A stretch of DNA of 14,702 nucleotides from the NCBI GenBank assembly GCA_964402955.1, contig CAYOEZ010000118.1:1-14702 (forward strand), given 5' to 3'. Shown here piece by piece: positions 1 through 7,782 of the stretch (within the stretch, counting starts at the first letter, position 1; every line of letters begins with the position of its first letter). The notes below the pieces were generated by a model. It saw only the letters and a list, made by a program, of their open reading frames with translations, ran no database searches and was not told the DNA's origin. Position numbers and translations under genes: made by a program. Source of the DNA: CAYOEZ01 sp964402955 (lineage in GTDB: Bacteria > Chloroflexota > DTOL01 > DAOUCN01).

Positions 1-32
1 AGACCCTCACATAATATCGATGCCCGTTTGTC

Positions 33-716
33 TCATTTCGTCATAAGCAGAACAAAGATGCTGCCGACAAACGTTTGACCAAGACCGGTCATTCTTGCAA
101 TCTCTTCGCCAATATGAGGAAGATACGAGCCCGCTCCTATGATCAGCAGGGCGCTCACCCCAAACATCAGATAAGCCCTTGCCTTGGAGTCACCAGAATA
201 CAGCAGTTCGTCTGACTCGTGTGTTGCCGATGTGGCGCTGTGCTCCCTCTCCGAGAGAAAAATGGTTCTCATTGCCACGAGGTACAGGACAAGAAGCGGC
301 AGGCTATAGGCCCCAGTCCAGCCTATCGACGGGAAGCCGACACCCGCTGAGATAGCAATGCTAACTAGCCCAAGCAGCAATATGCCAAAGGCCGCTGTCA
401 GCACGTGTCCGCGATACGCTCTCGTTGTGATGGGCACGGGGCCGCTGATGACATCAAGCAGAGCAATGATGAGTATGTTGAACATACAGCTCCCCAGCAC
501 ATCTCCCACTGCGATGTCTGGGACGTCAAAGATGGATACGGAGCTTATGCCAGTAACAAGCTCAGGCAAAGATGTGACGGAGGCAATAAGGATGACGCCG
601 ATCCATGTTCTTCCCATCCCGGTCTTCTCAGCAATGATGTCCCCGTACTTAGAAAGCTTGCTGCCTGCGAAAAGTATGATCGCTGTGCACGCCACAAACT
701 GAAGCCATATCGTCAT
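33..716 (-). pseudogene. Truncated sodium/calcium exchanger-family membrane protein
   Basis: This is a multi-helix membrane protein of the Na+/Ca2+ exchanger (CaCA) family, which moves calcium out of the cytoplasm in exchange for another cation. The first alpha repeat is clear: a TSLPELV segment at residues 48-54 and GDVLGSCMFNI at about 71-81. After an acidic cytoplasmic loop (about 155-180) the second repeat begins with GQTFVGSIF (213-221), but the frame stops at residue 227, exactly where the second TSLPE-type motif should follow. Intact family members have about 320-350 residues, so roughly the last third is missing. Neither of the other two minus-strand frames in the remaining 32 bases restores the motif. 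The start overlaps the CBS gene stop by four bases (ATGA), so the two are probably translated together. Either a true disruption lies at the window edge or there is a sequence error. Family assignment is firm; loss of function is an inference. Confidence 0.72.
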
Positions 717-1198
717 TTACATACCGTCCCATTGAGCGTTTCTGTCGCCGCATCTTCTCGCGCCAGCATCCGGACCAGATCGGCACAGGTGACAATGCCG
801 ACCAAGACACCGTCGCGCACCACCGGCACACGCCTGTGATCGCCCCGGCACATCAGCAAAGCTACCTGGCCAATCTCGGCTTCTTCGTCTACGCACACCA
901 CATCAGTGGTCATCACGTCAGCAGCACGGTGATGGCGGGCCGCTGCATACACCTCCGCCAGCCGCGCGGGATCCACCCACTGCTTGAACAACGCGGGCAG
1001 TTTCACTGCCGAAAACGGAATACCATTCTCCTTCAGAAACAAATCCGTCTCAGTCACGATGCCAACTACACATCTGTTGTCATCCACAACGGGCACGCCA
1101 CTGATGCGGTGCTTGGTCATCAGGCGTGCTATCGCCTCCACCGTGGTGTCGCGTTGTACAGTGATCACGTCACGGGTCATGATGTCTTTGACCTTCAT
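713..1198 (-). CDS. Protein with two CBS domains
   Basis: A 161-residue soluble protein made almost entirely of two CBS domains (about 1-56 and 93-146), joined by a linker of some 35 residues. CBS pairs bind adenine nucleotides and usually sense energy charge or regulate partner enzymes and channels. Both halves begin with the usual M-T--V hallmark (DIMTRDVITV, DVMTTDVVCV) and end in GIVT--DL (46-53 and 134-141). No enzymatic or DNA-binding domain is attached. The start has a good ribosome-binding site (AAGGAG, seven bases before ATG). The gene follows the calcium-type ATPase after about 130 bases and overlaps the exchanger gene by four, so a regulatory role for ion transport is plausible but not shown by the sequence. 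Confidence 0.9.
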   Translation of the reverse strand: MKVKDIMTRDVITVQRDTTVEAIARLMTKHRISGVPVVDDNRCVVGIVTETDLFLKENGIPFSAVKLPALFKQWVDPARLAEVYAAARHHRAADVMTTDVVCVDEEAEIGQVALLMCRGDHRRVPVVRDGVLVGIVTCADLVRMLAREDAATETLNGTVCK

Positions 1199-1298
1199 GG
1201 ATTGTCTCCTTTCGTGTGCCTACACACTCCCTCCCCAACTCTGTAGTTTGACCAGGATCATTGTTCATGCGCGTTCTCTTGCACATCCCGGCTCAACT

Positions 1299-1312
1299 CT
1301 GCGCACGCGCAG
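1299..1312. repeat. Perfect inverted repeat between ATPase and CBS genes
   Basis: CTGCGC and GCGCAG face each other across two bases, just after the ATPase stop codon on the minus strand. No T-run follows, so it is not a standard intrinsic terminator. It could stabilise the upstream transcript end or be a regulator site. I cannot distinguish these. Confidence 0.4.
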
Positions 1313-1328
1313 TGGCATGAGTTCTTCC

Positions 1329-4001
1329 TCAGGTCAGTTTTCCAAACCAACCGCGCCTTCCCATCCACTTTGCCAGTTCCAGCACAGGCGACACTGTCAT
1401 GGCAAGCCCGGCCACTATCACCCAATCCACGAATGGCAGCGCGAAGGTAACGAACGCATCATGCAGGAATGGCACGTAGACGACCGCCGCTAATAGCACG
1501 ATCTGCGACAGGATGGCAAGGTTCAGCCACTTGTTGGCAAAAGGCCGGTCTAGCACAGAATGGCGGTCAGACCGGTAGTTGTAGGCTTTGACGAATTGGA
1601 TAAGCACCAGGGAGACGAAGGTCATTGTCATCGCCTCTTTGACGCTACGACCAGAGTCGAGCGCCCAAACAAACAGGCCCAGGTTGACTATCGTTGACCA
1701 TAGCCCGCCTACGAGCATCAGCGTGACGACCGGCCGTGTGAAGATGCCGGTGCGGGGATCGCGCGGCTTGCGGAGCATCAGGTCGGGCTCGGGCGGATCC
1801 ACCGCCAGGGCAAGAGCAGGCAGGCCGTCGGTAGCCAGGTTGACATACAGAATCTGCACGGCGGCCAGTGGCAGGGGCAATCCCATTAGGGTTGCTCCGG
1901 CCATCAGGCCAATCTCGCCGATGTTGGAGGAGAGCAAGTACATCAGGTACTTCTTAATGTTGCCGAAGATGCCCCGCCCCTCTTCCACGGCGGCGACGAT
2001 AGAGGCGAAGTTGTCGTCAGTCAACGTCATGACGGCGGCCTCCTTGCTTACATCCGTCCCGGTAATGCCCATGGCGATGCCGATGTCCGCCTTCTTGAGC
2101 GCCGGTGCATCGTTTATCCCATCGCCCGTCATTGCAACAACGTGCCCGTTCTTCTGCAGAGCGGTCACCACGCGCAGTTTGTGGGCTGGGGAGACGCGGG
2201 CGTAGACCTCGATGTCGTCCACCTCGCGCTCGAACTGAGCATCGCTCATCGCCTCTAGCTCCGCGCCTGTGACGACGCGGCCGGCCTTGAGCAAACCCAA
2301 TTCGCGGGCGACGGCCAGGGCGGTGATGGGATGGTCGCCCGTGATCATCACCGGCCTGATACCCGCCTGCCGGCAGGTTTCGATCGCGACTCTAACCTCC
2401 GGCCGCGGCGGGTCGCTCATCCCGAGCAGGCCAAGGAACGTCATCTCCCGCTCTGCAGTTGCAATCTCCGCATCTGGCTTGCACGCCACGGCCAACACGC
2501 GCAGCGCCTCGTTCGCCATGTGGTGCGCCTCTGCCAGAATCCGTTCCCTGCTCGCCGCATTGATCTCGATGTCGCCGTCTTGCGTCAACTGGCGCGTGCA
2601 CGACGCGAGGATGACTTCAGGCGCGCCTTTAGAATAGGCCACAACGCTATCGCCTGAGGCGTGCAGTGTCGTCATACGCTTCGTTTCGGATGTGAAGGGA
2701 ATCTCATTCAACCGCGGAAACTGAGCATCGAGATCTGGTTTGTGCAACCCGGCTTTGGCCGCCGCCACGACCAGCGCCCCTTCGGTCGGATCGCCTTTGA
2801 GACTCCATCGGCCAGCAGTACCACTGCGCACAATATGTGTGTCGGAGGCGAGTGCAGCGCCCCGCAGCAAGGTCATGAGATGTGTGGAAGGCTCAATCGT
2901 GGCACTATTGTGCGAGAAGACACCGTCCGGTTCATAGCCTGCGCCGGAAACCTCGACCGTTTGTCCCCCGACCAGGATCTTGCGGACGGTCATCTCATCT
3001 TTGGTCAGCGTGCCGGTCTTGTCCGAGCAGATGACAGTTGTGCTGCCGAGCGCTTCCACCGCTGACAGACGGCGCACCAACGCGTTGCGCTTGACCATGC
3101 GCTGCACGCCAATGGCGAGTGAAATGGTGACCACTGCGGGCAGAGCTTCTGGCACCACGGCCACCGCCAGGGCGATCGCCAGGATGAACATCTCCACGAG
3201 AGGTTGTCCGCGCGCCACACCCAGGCCAGCAATGATCAGCACGACGACAAAGGCGGCGCGGGCGAGAGCCTGACCAACTTTATCCAGGTTCTCTTGCAGT
3301 GGGGTCTGGCCGGTTTTGACGGTCTCGAGTAACTGCGCTATCTGCCCGAACTCAGTGTTCATGCCCGTGGCGACGACGACGGCGCGCCCGCGCCCGTACG
3401 TGGCCACAGTGCCTGAGTAGACCATGTTCTTTCGATCGCCAATGGCCAATTCACCGCTGGGAAGCGGCGCGCTGTGTTTTTCCACCGCGAGTGACTCGCC
3501 GGTGAGCACAGCCTCGTCGATCTGAAGATTGACGGCCTCAATCAGCCGCGCATCGGCCGGAATACGATCTCCCGCCCGAAGCAGGATGATATCGCCCGCC
3601 ACCAGGTTGCGCGCCGGGATATCCAGTTCTTCACCGTCGCGCAGCACGGTGGCAGTCGGCGCGGCCAACTGCTGTAAGGCTTCCATCGCTCGCTCAGCGC
3701 GATACTCCTGCACAAAGCCCAGCAGCGTCGCGAACAGAACGATAGCGGCGATGGAAATAGCTTCGACCCCGTGTCCGAGGAAGGCCGATAGGCCAACCGC
3801 GACAAGCAAGATCAGGATGAGAATGTTCTTGAATTGCTCAAAGAGAATTGCCCAGGGTGAAACGCGATGAGCCGCTGGGAGTTCGTTCGGACCGTGTTCT
3901 GCCAACCGCCGCGCGGCCTCGAGTTGGCTCAGACCGCTTGTCGCATCGGTGCTCAATCGTTGTAACACATCGCCCGTCTCGGCATTGTACCAATTCTTCA
4001 T
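1329..4001 (-). CDS. Calcium-transporting P-type ATPase (P2A type)
   Basis: An 890-residue cation pump that uses ATP to expel calcium (less certainly another cation) across the cytoplasmic membrane. The length is normal for the family. Order: N-terminal cation-ATPase domain (about 1-75), actuator domain with TGES (167-170), M4 with PEALP (284-288), phosphorylation site CSDKTGTLT (Asp327), nucleotide domain with KGAPE (458-462), hinge TGDGINDAP (625-633), and C-terminal helices. Calcium ligands known from SERCA are recognisable: Glu285 in M4, Asn693 and Glu696 in M5 (SSNIGE), Asn721, Thr724 and Asp725 in M6 (NLATDGLP). The M8 Glu of SERCA aligns with Gln802, as in several bacterial pumps. The start is supported by AAGGAG nine bases upstream. 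It lies between a VTT membrane protein and the CBS/exchanger genes, on the same strand. Calcium specificity is inferred from motifs; manganese or sodium transport by a relative cannot be excluded. Confidence 0.95.
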   Translation of the reverse strand: MKNWYNAETGDVLQRLSTDATSGLSQLEAARRLAEHGPNELPAAHRVSPWAILFEQFKNILILILLVAVGLSAFLGHGVEAISIAAIVLFATLLGFVQEYRAERAMEALQQLAAPTATVLRDGEELDIPARNLVAGDIILLRAGDRIPADARLIEAVNLQIDEAVLTGESLAVEKHSAPLPSGELAIGDRKNMVYSGTVATYGRGRAVVVATGMNTEFGQIAQLLETVKTGQTPLQENLDKVGQALARAAFVVVLIIAGLGVARGQPLVEMFILAIALAVAVVPEALPAVVTISLAIGVQRMVKRNALVRRLSAVEALGSTTVICSDKTGTLTKDEMTVRKILVGGQTVEVSGAGYEPDGVFSHNSATIEPSTHLMTLLRGAALASDTHIVRSGTAGRWSLKGDPTEGALVVAAAKAGLHKPDLDAQFPRLNEIPFTSETKRMTTLHASGDSVVAYSKGAPEVILASCTRQLTQDGDIEINAASRERILAEAHHMANEALRVLAVACKPDAEIATAEREMTFLGLLGMSDPPRPEVRVAIETCRQAGIRPVMITGDHPITALAVARELGLLKAGRVVTGAELEAMSDAQFEREVDDIEVYARVSPAHKLRVVTALQKNGHVVAMTGDGINDAPALKKADIGIAMGITGTDVSKEAAVMTLTDDNFASIVAAVEEGRGIFGNIKKYLMYLLSSNIGEIGLMAGATLMGLPLPLAAVQILYVNLATDGLPALALAVDPPEPDLMLRKPRDPRTGIFTRPVVTLMLVGGLWSTIVNLGLFVWALDSGRSVKEAMTMTFVSLVLIQFVKAYNYRSDRHSVLDRPFANKWLNLAILSQIVLLAAVVYVPFLHDAFVTFALPFVDWVIVAGLAMTVSPVLELAKWMGRRGWFGKLT

Positions 4002-4119
4002 ACCATTGGACTCCTTGTCGAAGCTGGATTCTCACTGCAAATAGTGCAGGCGGTCATGGAAGTGCTCTGTCCCGGAAGATCGTGATAGCAGATACGATAC
4101 TGTCCTCACGTTATGGATT

Positions 4120-4147
4120 CCTCCCCTGTCAATGACGGCTGGGGAGG
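4120..4147. repeat. Hairpin between VTT and ATPase genes
   Basis: CCTCCCC (4120-4126) and GGGGAGG (4141-4147) form a seven-base stem around a loop that itself contains the small palindrome GTCAATGAC. It begins 12 bases after the VTT stop codon on the minus strand. There is no T-run, so it is at best a weak terminator; an operator for the ATPase gene, whose start is about 120 bases further on, is equally possible. Confidence 0.4.
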
Positions 4148-4159
4148 CTGTGACACCGT

Positions 4160-4912
4160 TCATCGAGTTGTGTGCCTGCGAATGATGCGTTGTCCGTGTC
4201 GCTGAGCCACGAGTACAAGCAGACGCAGCCGCCGCTGGTAGCGGTAGGCGACGACGGCCACAGCAATGGCCAGCGCCATCAGCCCAAAGAGCAGCAACGG
4301 GGGCATCTCCACAGACCGGGCGCCCATCCAATTCTCCAAGATCAGGGCGGGCCCGCGACCGAGCACCACTGCGGGCAGCAGCCAGCGAAGCGGCACTCCA
4401 CTGAGTCCGGCTATGTAAAATACCGCGTCGGGAACAGGGACAAGAAGGAAAATCAACCACCAGGTGACCGGTGAGCGGATGTGCAGCCGACGCTCCCACG
4501 CTTGCAGTTGCTGGCTACCCGCCAATCGTTCGATCACTGGTCGTCCCAGATGGCGGGCGATAGCAGCCGCCAGCCCGGCTCCCAGCACCAGCCCGGCCAT
4601 GCTATACAGTGATCCCCACACACTACCAAACAGATATCCACCCATCAGGCTCATGAAATGACCGGGAATCGGCGCCAGCAAGATCTGAACCACACAGACG
4701 AAGATGTAAGCCAGAGGGGCCAGGGAGCCGAAACTCAGCACCCAGGCTCGCGCAACCTCGCGCTGATCGAGCAGGGCGCCGATCGGCTCCCGACCGATAA
4801 ACAGCATGAGCAACAGTGCGGCTACTGCCAACACAACCACTACTCTCTGGCGCGCGCTCCGTGCTACCGTCTGCCGCTCCAGTTCCTCACCTGGTCGGGA
4901 ATCTGCCTTCAT
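4160..4912 (-). CDS. TVP38/TMEM64 (VTT-domain) family membrane protein
   Basis: A 250-residue integral membrane protein with a VTT (DedA-like, SNARE-associated) domain at about residues 70-197. Relatives are thought to act as lipid scramblases or transporters; the substrate here is unknown. One helix lies near the N-terminus (24-40) after a charged cytoplasmic start. The core has APIPGHFMSLMGGYLFG (80-96), a glycine-rich helix GLVLGAGLAAAIARHLGRP (107-125), and a re-entrant-like segment with PVPDAVFYIAGLSGVP (159-174), all typical of the family. The tail is rich in arginine. The ribosome-binding site is weak (GGGGG and AGAG within 15 bases). It lies 158 bases before the ATPase gene on the same strand; whether they share a transcript is uncertain because a hairpin separates them. 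Confidence 0.88.
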   Translation of the reverse strand: MKADSRPGEELERQTVARSARQRVVVVLAVAALLLMLFIGREPIGALLDQREVARAWVLSFGSLAPLAYIFVCVVQILLAPIPGHFMSLMGGYLFGSVWGSLYSMAGLVLGAGLAAAIARHLGRPVIERLAGSQQLQAWERRLHIRSPVTWWLIFLLVPVPDAVFYIAGLSGVPLRWLLPAVVLGRGPALILENWMGARSVEMPPLLLFGLMALAIAVAVVAYRYQRRLRLLVLVAQRHGQRIIRRHTTR

Positions 4913-5090
4913 TACTCTTTGCCCCCTGTTGCGGATGTCTGAGAGAAAGGGCGCCTTCCTTCAAGAGCACTGGGTGGCCGGGCAGAGGGCACTGGCCCCG
5001 TTGCCACTGCCGTCCATACATCCCTACTCAGTGCCTGACATTCCCATGCCGGTTTGCTCGGACTCGCTCGTTCCCGACCACTTCTTGAGC

Positions 5091-5303
5091 CTACGGTGTT
5101 ACCCAGAGATGCATCAAGAAGAGCCCGTATACCAGCGCCGTAGCGAGGAGCAATCCTCCTATCAAGAATTCACTACCCTGATATGCGAAACCAGACACCC
5201 GCAGGCGGATCAGCTTGATAATAAACTCGGAGAATACGCCCCCCACAAGCGATATTGCTATGACAGCGCAGATCACGAACAGCCCGACGCCGATCTCATT
5301 CAT
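5091..5303 (-). CDS. Small two-helix membrane protein, probable regulon member
   Basis: A 70-residue protein with two hydrophobic helices (about 4-30 and 45-66) around a short loop containing KLIRLRVSGFAYQGSE. I recognise no family. A longer frame reaches an upstream ATG at 5372, but the inner ATG at 5303 is preferred. It follows AAGGG at a workable distance, the protein then begins directly with a helix, and 5372 lies upstream of the putative -10 box (5353-5358). Upstream is the operator-promoter module shared with the 29-residue peptide gene at 7783. The gene lies directly after the histidine kinase terminator and so has its own transcription unit. By analogy with small membrane feedback proteins of PhoP/PhoQ-type systems it may act on the kinase or the envelope; that is inference. 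Confidence 0.62.
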   Translation of the reverse strand: MNEIGVGLFVICAVIAISLVGGVFSEFIIKLIRLRVSGFAYQGSEFLIGGLLLATALVYGLFLMHLWVTP

Positions 5304-5352
5304 GACTACGGCCCTTGTAGACGGGTGATAACACCGCAATGCTCTGGGATAG

Positions 5353-5384
5353 AGTATAACCAATTGGCGCATCCGTTACTTCAA
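5353..5384 (-). promoter_or_regulatory. Promoter of the 70-residue membrane protein gene
   Basis: Reading the minus strand, TTGAAG (5384-5379) is followed after 20 bases by TATACT (5358-5353). The long spacer and poor -35 box suggest activator dependence. The same two hexamers occur with the same 20-base spacing, and at the same distance from the operator, at 7706-7737 on the plus strand. The predicted start of transcription leaves a leader of about 40 bases. Confidence 0.65.
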
Positions 5385-5398
5385 CTTCGGCTCTCGGA

Positions 5399-5419
5399 AG
5401 CCTAAAGCTTTCCTCAAGA
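5399..5419 (-). promoter_or_regulatory. Response-regulator operator, copy 1
   Basis: On the minus strand this reads TCTTGAGG, AAAG, CTTTAGGCT: two seven-base half sites (CTTGAGG, CTTTAGG) that start 11 bases apart. This is the tandem arrangement bound by OmpR/PhoB-family dimers. It matches the copy at 7671-7691 in 20 of 21 positions, and similarity continues to 27 of 30. It lies 95 bases before the start codon at 5303, and exactly 40 bases separate it from TATACT. That the neighbouring regulator binds here is inference from location, pattern and duplication. Confidence 0.7.
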
Positions 5420-5454
5420 AAAAGGCGCAGGGCTGTTTCTATGAAATAGCCCTG
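5418..5454 (-). terminator. Intrinsic terminator after the histidine kinase gene
   Basis: CAGGGCT/AGCCCTG (5448-5454 with 5428-5434) plus five more pairs, one of them G-T, form a 12-pair stem with a three-base loop. On the minus strand it is followed by CGCC and a five-T run (5423-5419). It begins about 25 bases after the kinase stop codon. The T-run touches the start of operator copy 1, so the kinase transcript ends exactly where the next regulatory module begins. Confidence 0.9.
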
Positions 5455-5479
5455 ATGGTCTTGAGGCCTGAAGCCGGGA

Positions 5480-6880
5480 TCAGGCAGGTAGAGTGAACGT
5501 GAATCGTGCTCCCTGTCCGGGTTCGCTCTCCGCCCGAATCGTGCCCCCGTGTGCGGCAACGATCTCACGGCAAATGGCGAGTCCCAGACCCATGCCGCGC
5601 TTCTCAGGGGGACGCGATTCGGCGCCACTGTAGAACTCCTCGAAAACGTGTGCTATCTCGTCTGGGGCAATGCCTACGCCTGTGTCAGTCACACGCACCC
5701 ACACCGTGTCTGCAGCTTTGCCCGCCTGCACCACGATTCGCCCACCGCGCGGAGTGAACTTGATGGCGTTGTCCAGGAGATTAGTCAACACCTGAATAAC
5801 ACGGTCCTCGTCGGCACGAAGCCGTGGTAGGGTGCCGGGTGTGTCAACCATCAATGAGATCCCCATCCGGGCAGCGGCAGGTTCAAAAAGCGCCACAGTG
5901 GCGCGAATCACCCGATCGAGTGCAACCGGTGCATGGTTCAGGTGCATGGGACGAAGCTCATGCTGCAACACGCCCTGCAACGTCGAGAGCAAGCGCTCCA
6001 GCCGGGCCGTTTCTTCAACGACGCCACTGAGGAGTATCCGTCTCATGTCCTGATCCGCATCCGCGCCATCTTGCAGCGTCTCCAACGCTGCCCGCATTCC
6101 CGTCATCGGCCGCGCCAGTTCGTGGATAATGGCGGCAAGCTGACGCTGACGTGTCTGCTCCAGTGCTTGCAGGCGCTCTGCCATCTGGTTGAAGGCTCGG
6201 GCCAGCATCTCGACTTCGTCGTGGCTGCCGACAGGCACACGCGCCTGATAGTCCCCGGCAGCGATCCTGCCGGCGCCCTTGGCGAGCTCGCTCAGCGGTC
6301 GTACGACTGTCGTCGCCAGCACCAGGCCGAGCACCAACCCTGCCATCGTCGCCAATGTTACACCAACGAGAACAAGCCTTGCCAACTGATTGGTCCGAAC
6401 ACGCACATCGGCTACTGAGTATGAAAGACGGAGTGCGCCTAACCGCACACCGCTATGTTGCAGCGGCAGCACCACGTACGCGATGTCACCGGCTGATCCA
6501 GCATTAACGCCCCGCGTGACCTCTCCCTTCAGGGCCTGCATCACCGCCGCATCCGCTAAGCGTGTGCCCACGCGGTCAACATCCTGCGGGTCAGTCGCAG
6601 CCATGATCACCGCATTCTCTGACACAAGAACAACCTTGGCGTCTGTCAGTCCAGAGACCTTTGCCAGAAAACCCTGAGCAGCCGGCTGGCTCTCTGCCAA
6701 TTCTGGAAATCGCTCTACCTCGTCCTGCAACAGGCGCGCCTGATACTCCAGTTGCTGGAGCAAGCCCTGCAGATAGAATGCCTCCAGGGACTGGAGCAAG
6801 TACAAACCTAGAATCGGCATGAGTAGCAAGATCGGCAGAACATGACTTAGCGCAAACCTGGTACGGAGACTCCGAATCAT
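5480..6880 (-). CDS. Membrane sensor histidine kinase
   Basis: A 466-residue sensor kinase that should phosphorylate the response regulator encoded just before it. It has a first membrane helix (about 12-36), an extracytoplasmic sensor region (about 38-166, mixed alpha/beta, CACHE-like in size), a second helix (168-192) and a HAMP linker (190-243). The H-box is AAIIHELARPMTGM with His253; HELARP replaces the usual HELRTP, a variant known in this superfamily. The ATPase domain has the N-box NLLDNAIKF (Asn371), G1 box DTGVGIAPDE (399-408), F-box EEFYSG and G2 box GMGLGLAI (429-436), all complete. The start overlaps the regulator stop by four bases (ATGA), so translation is coupled. An intrinsic terminator follows. 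The signal sensed cannot be read from the sequence; linkage to small membrane proteins and to ion transport genes suggests envelope or ion stress. Confidence 0.95.
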   Translation of the reverse strand: MIRSLRTRFALSHVLPILLLMPILGLYLLQSLEAFYLQGLLQQLEYQARLLQDEVERFPELAESQPAAQGFLAKVSGLTDAKVVLVSENAVIMAATDPQDVDRVGTRLADAAVMQALKGEVTRGVNAGSAGDIAYVVLPLQHSGVRLGALRLSYSVADVRVRTNQLARLVLVGVTLATMAGLVLGLVLATTVVRPLSELAKGAGRIAAGDYQARVPVGSHDEVEMLARAFNQMAERLQALEQTRQRQLAAIIHELARPMTGMRAALETLQDGADADQDMRRILLSGVVEETARLERLLSTLQGVLQHELRPMHLNHAPVALDRVIRATVALFEPAAARMGISLMVDTPGTLPRLRADEDRVIQVLTNLLDNAIKFTPRGGRIVVQAGKAADTVWVRVTDTGVGIAPDEIAHVFEEFYSGAESRPPEKRGMGLGLAICREIVAAHGGTIRAESEPGQGARFTFTLPA

Positions 6881-7578
6881 TGCTCGGACTCCCTTCGATC
6901 GAACCTATAGCCCACACCGCGTACGTTGTGGATATATCCTGGCCGGCGCGGATCGTCTTCAATGCGTTCCCGCAGCCAGCCCATGTGAACATACAGAACC
7001 TGCAGTGACCCGGCGAATTCTTCTCCCCAGACTGCACTGAGCAAGTAATCACTGGTGAGGACCGTCCCAGCATTGGCCATGAGTAGACGTAGCATCTCGA
7101 ATTCCTTGGGAGGCAATGCAACTTGTCTGCCTCGCACGTGTAACTCGTGCCTCTTAGGATCCAGCCGCACGTCGCCGATGACGAGCACTTCGCCCTCGGC
7201 CGGCGTCGTCCCACGCTCCGCACGGCGCAGAACAACACGGATGCGCGCGAGCAATTCGTGCATCCCAAACGGCTTGGTTATGTAGTCCTCTGCCCCCAAT
7301 TCCAATCCGACCACAACGTCCATTTCTTCCCTGCGGCCAGTGAGAAAGATGATTGACGTGTTCATCTCACGCTGCAGAGTGCGGGCTATGTCGAGACCGC
7401 TGCGGTCAGGTAGGCCGATATCTAACAAGACAAGATCAGGCCGATCCTGCCGGGCCAGAAGCAATGCCTCCTCGCCTTCCTCTGCCGCGGTCACTGCATA
7501 ACCTTCCTGTTCCAGGCGGTATTTGACACTGCGCCGAACGAGCGCGTCGTCGTCCACCAGCAGAATTCTCGCCTTCAT
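6877..7578 (-). CDS. OmpR-family response regulator
   Basis: A 233-residue transcription regulator: receiver domain (about 1-117) and winged-helix DNA-binding domain (about 130-230). Counting from the ATG at 7578, the acidic pocket is DDD at 9-11, the phosphoryl site Asp53 (LLDIGLP), the switch Thr80 and Lys102 (TKPFG). The C-terminal part has the usual LPPKEFEMLRLLMANAG recognition scaffold and ends with VRGVGYRFD. A GTG at 7587 could add three residues, but AGGTGATC, complementary to the 16S rRNA tail, overlaps that codon and is well placed for the ATG at 7578. The first gene of the pair with the kinase; a candidate binding site overlaps the -35 position of its promoter, so it probably controls its own expression. 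Confidence 0.95.
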   Translation of the reverse strand: MKARILLVDDDALVRRSVKYRLEQEGYAVTAAEEGEEALLLARQDRPDLVLLDIGLPDRSGLDIARTLQREMNTSIIFLTGRREEMDVVVGLELGAEDYITKPFGMHELLARIRVVLRRAERGTTPAEGEVLVIGDVRLDPKRHELHVRGRQVALPPKEFEMLRLLMANAGTVLTSDYLLSAVWGEEFAGSLQVLYVHMGWLRERIEDDPRRPGYIHNVRGVGYRFDRRESEQ

Positions 7579-7652
7579 GCCGATCACCTACCATCTGTTC
7601 GTACAGAGGTTGTCGCAGCTTCCCAATCACGCTGCCGAGTGCATCTGCTCCC

Positions 7653-7661
7653 ATTGTATCA
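7653..7661 (-). promoter_or_regulatory. Promoter (extended -10) of the regulator-kinase operon
   Basis: On the minus strand TGATACAAT is an extended -10 box. At 17 bases upstream, where a -35 box should be, the sequence is TTTCCT, which is poor, and operator copy 2 covers it. Binding there could replace the -35 contact (activation) or block it. The leader before the start codon is about 70 bases. Confidence 0.6.
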
Positions 7662-7670
7662 CACGAATCG

Positions 7671-7691
7671 TCTTTAGGAAAGCTTTAGGCT
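7671..7691 (+). promoter_or_regulatory. Response-regulator operator, copy 2
   Basis: CTTTAGG occurs at 7672-7678 and again at 7683-7689, an 11-base tandem repeat as bound by OmpR/PhoB-type regulators. It matches copy 1 in 20 of 21 positions. It lies in the divergent gap: on the plus strand it is 40 bases before TATACT of the 29-residue peptide gene, and on the minus strand it covers the -35 position of the regulator-kinase promoter. One site could thus serve both directions. Confidence 0.72.
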
Positions 7692-7705
7692 TCTGCGAGC
7701 TAGAA

Positions 7706-7737
7706 TTGAAGGAAGGTATGGAAGCGGCGGGTATACT
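7706..7737 (+). promoter_or_regulatory. Promoter of the 29-residue peptide gene
   Basis: TTGAAG (7706-7711), a 20-base spacer and TATACT (7732-7737). Hexamers, spacer length and distance to the operator are identical to those before the 70-residue protein gene. The sequence of the spacer differs, so only the functional elements are conserved. Confidence 0.62.
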
Positions 7738-7782
7738 CCTCCCAAGACTGAATCCGTCCCATACTAGCTCCTGGCGGCAAAC

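Noticed and set aside
4950..4975. TTGAAGGAAGG upstream of the VTT gene as a third regulon member
   Set aside because: It matches the -35 area of the 29-residue peptide promoter, but there is no CTTTAGG repeat and no -10 box at the right distance.
5304..5628. Minus-strand 110-codon frame across the kinase end and the small protein leader
   Set aside because: It is an alternative frame of the kinase gene running through the terminator and operator, with no recognisable domain.
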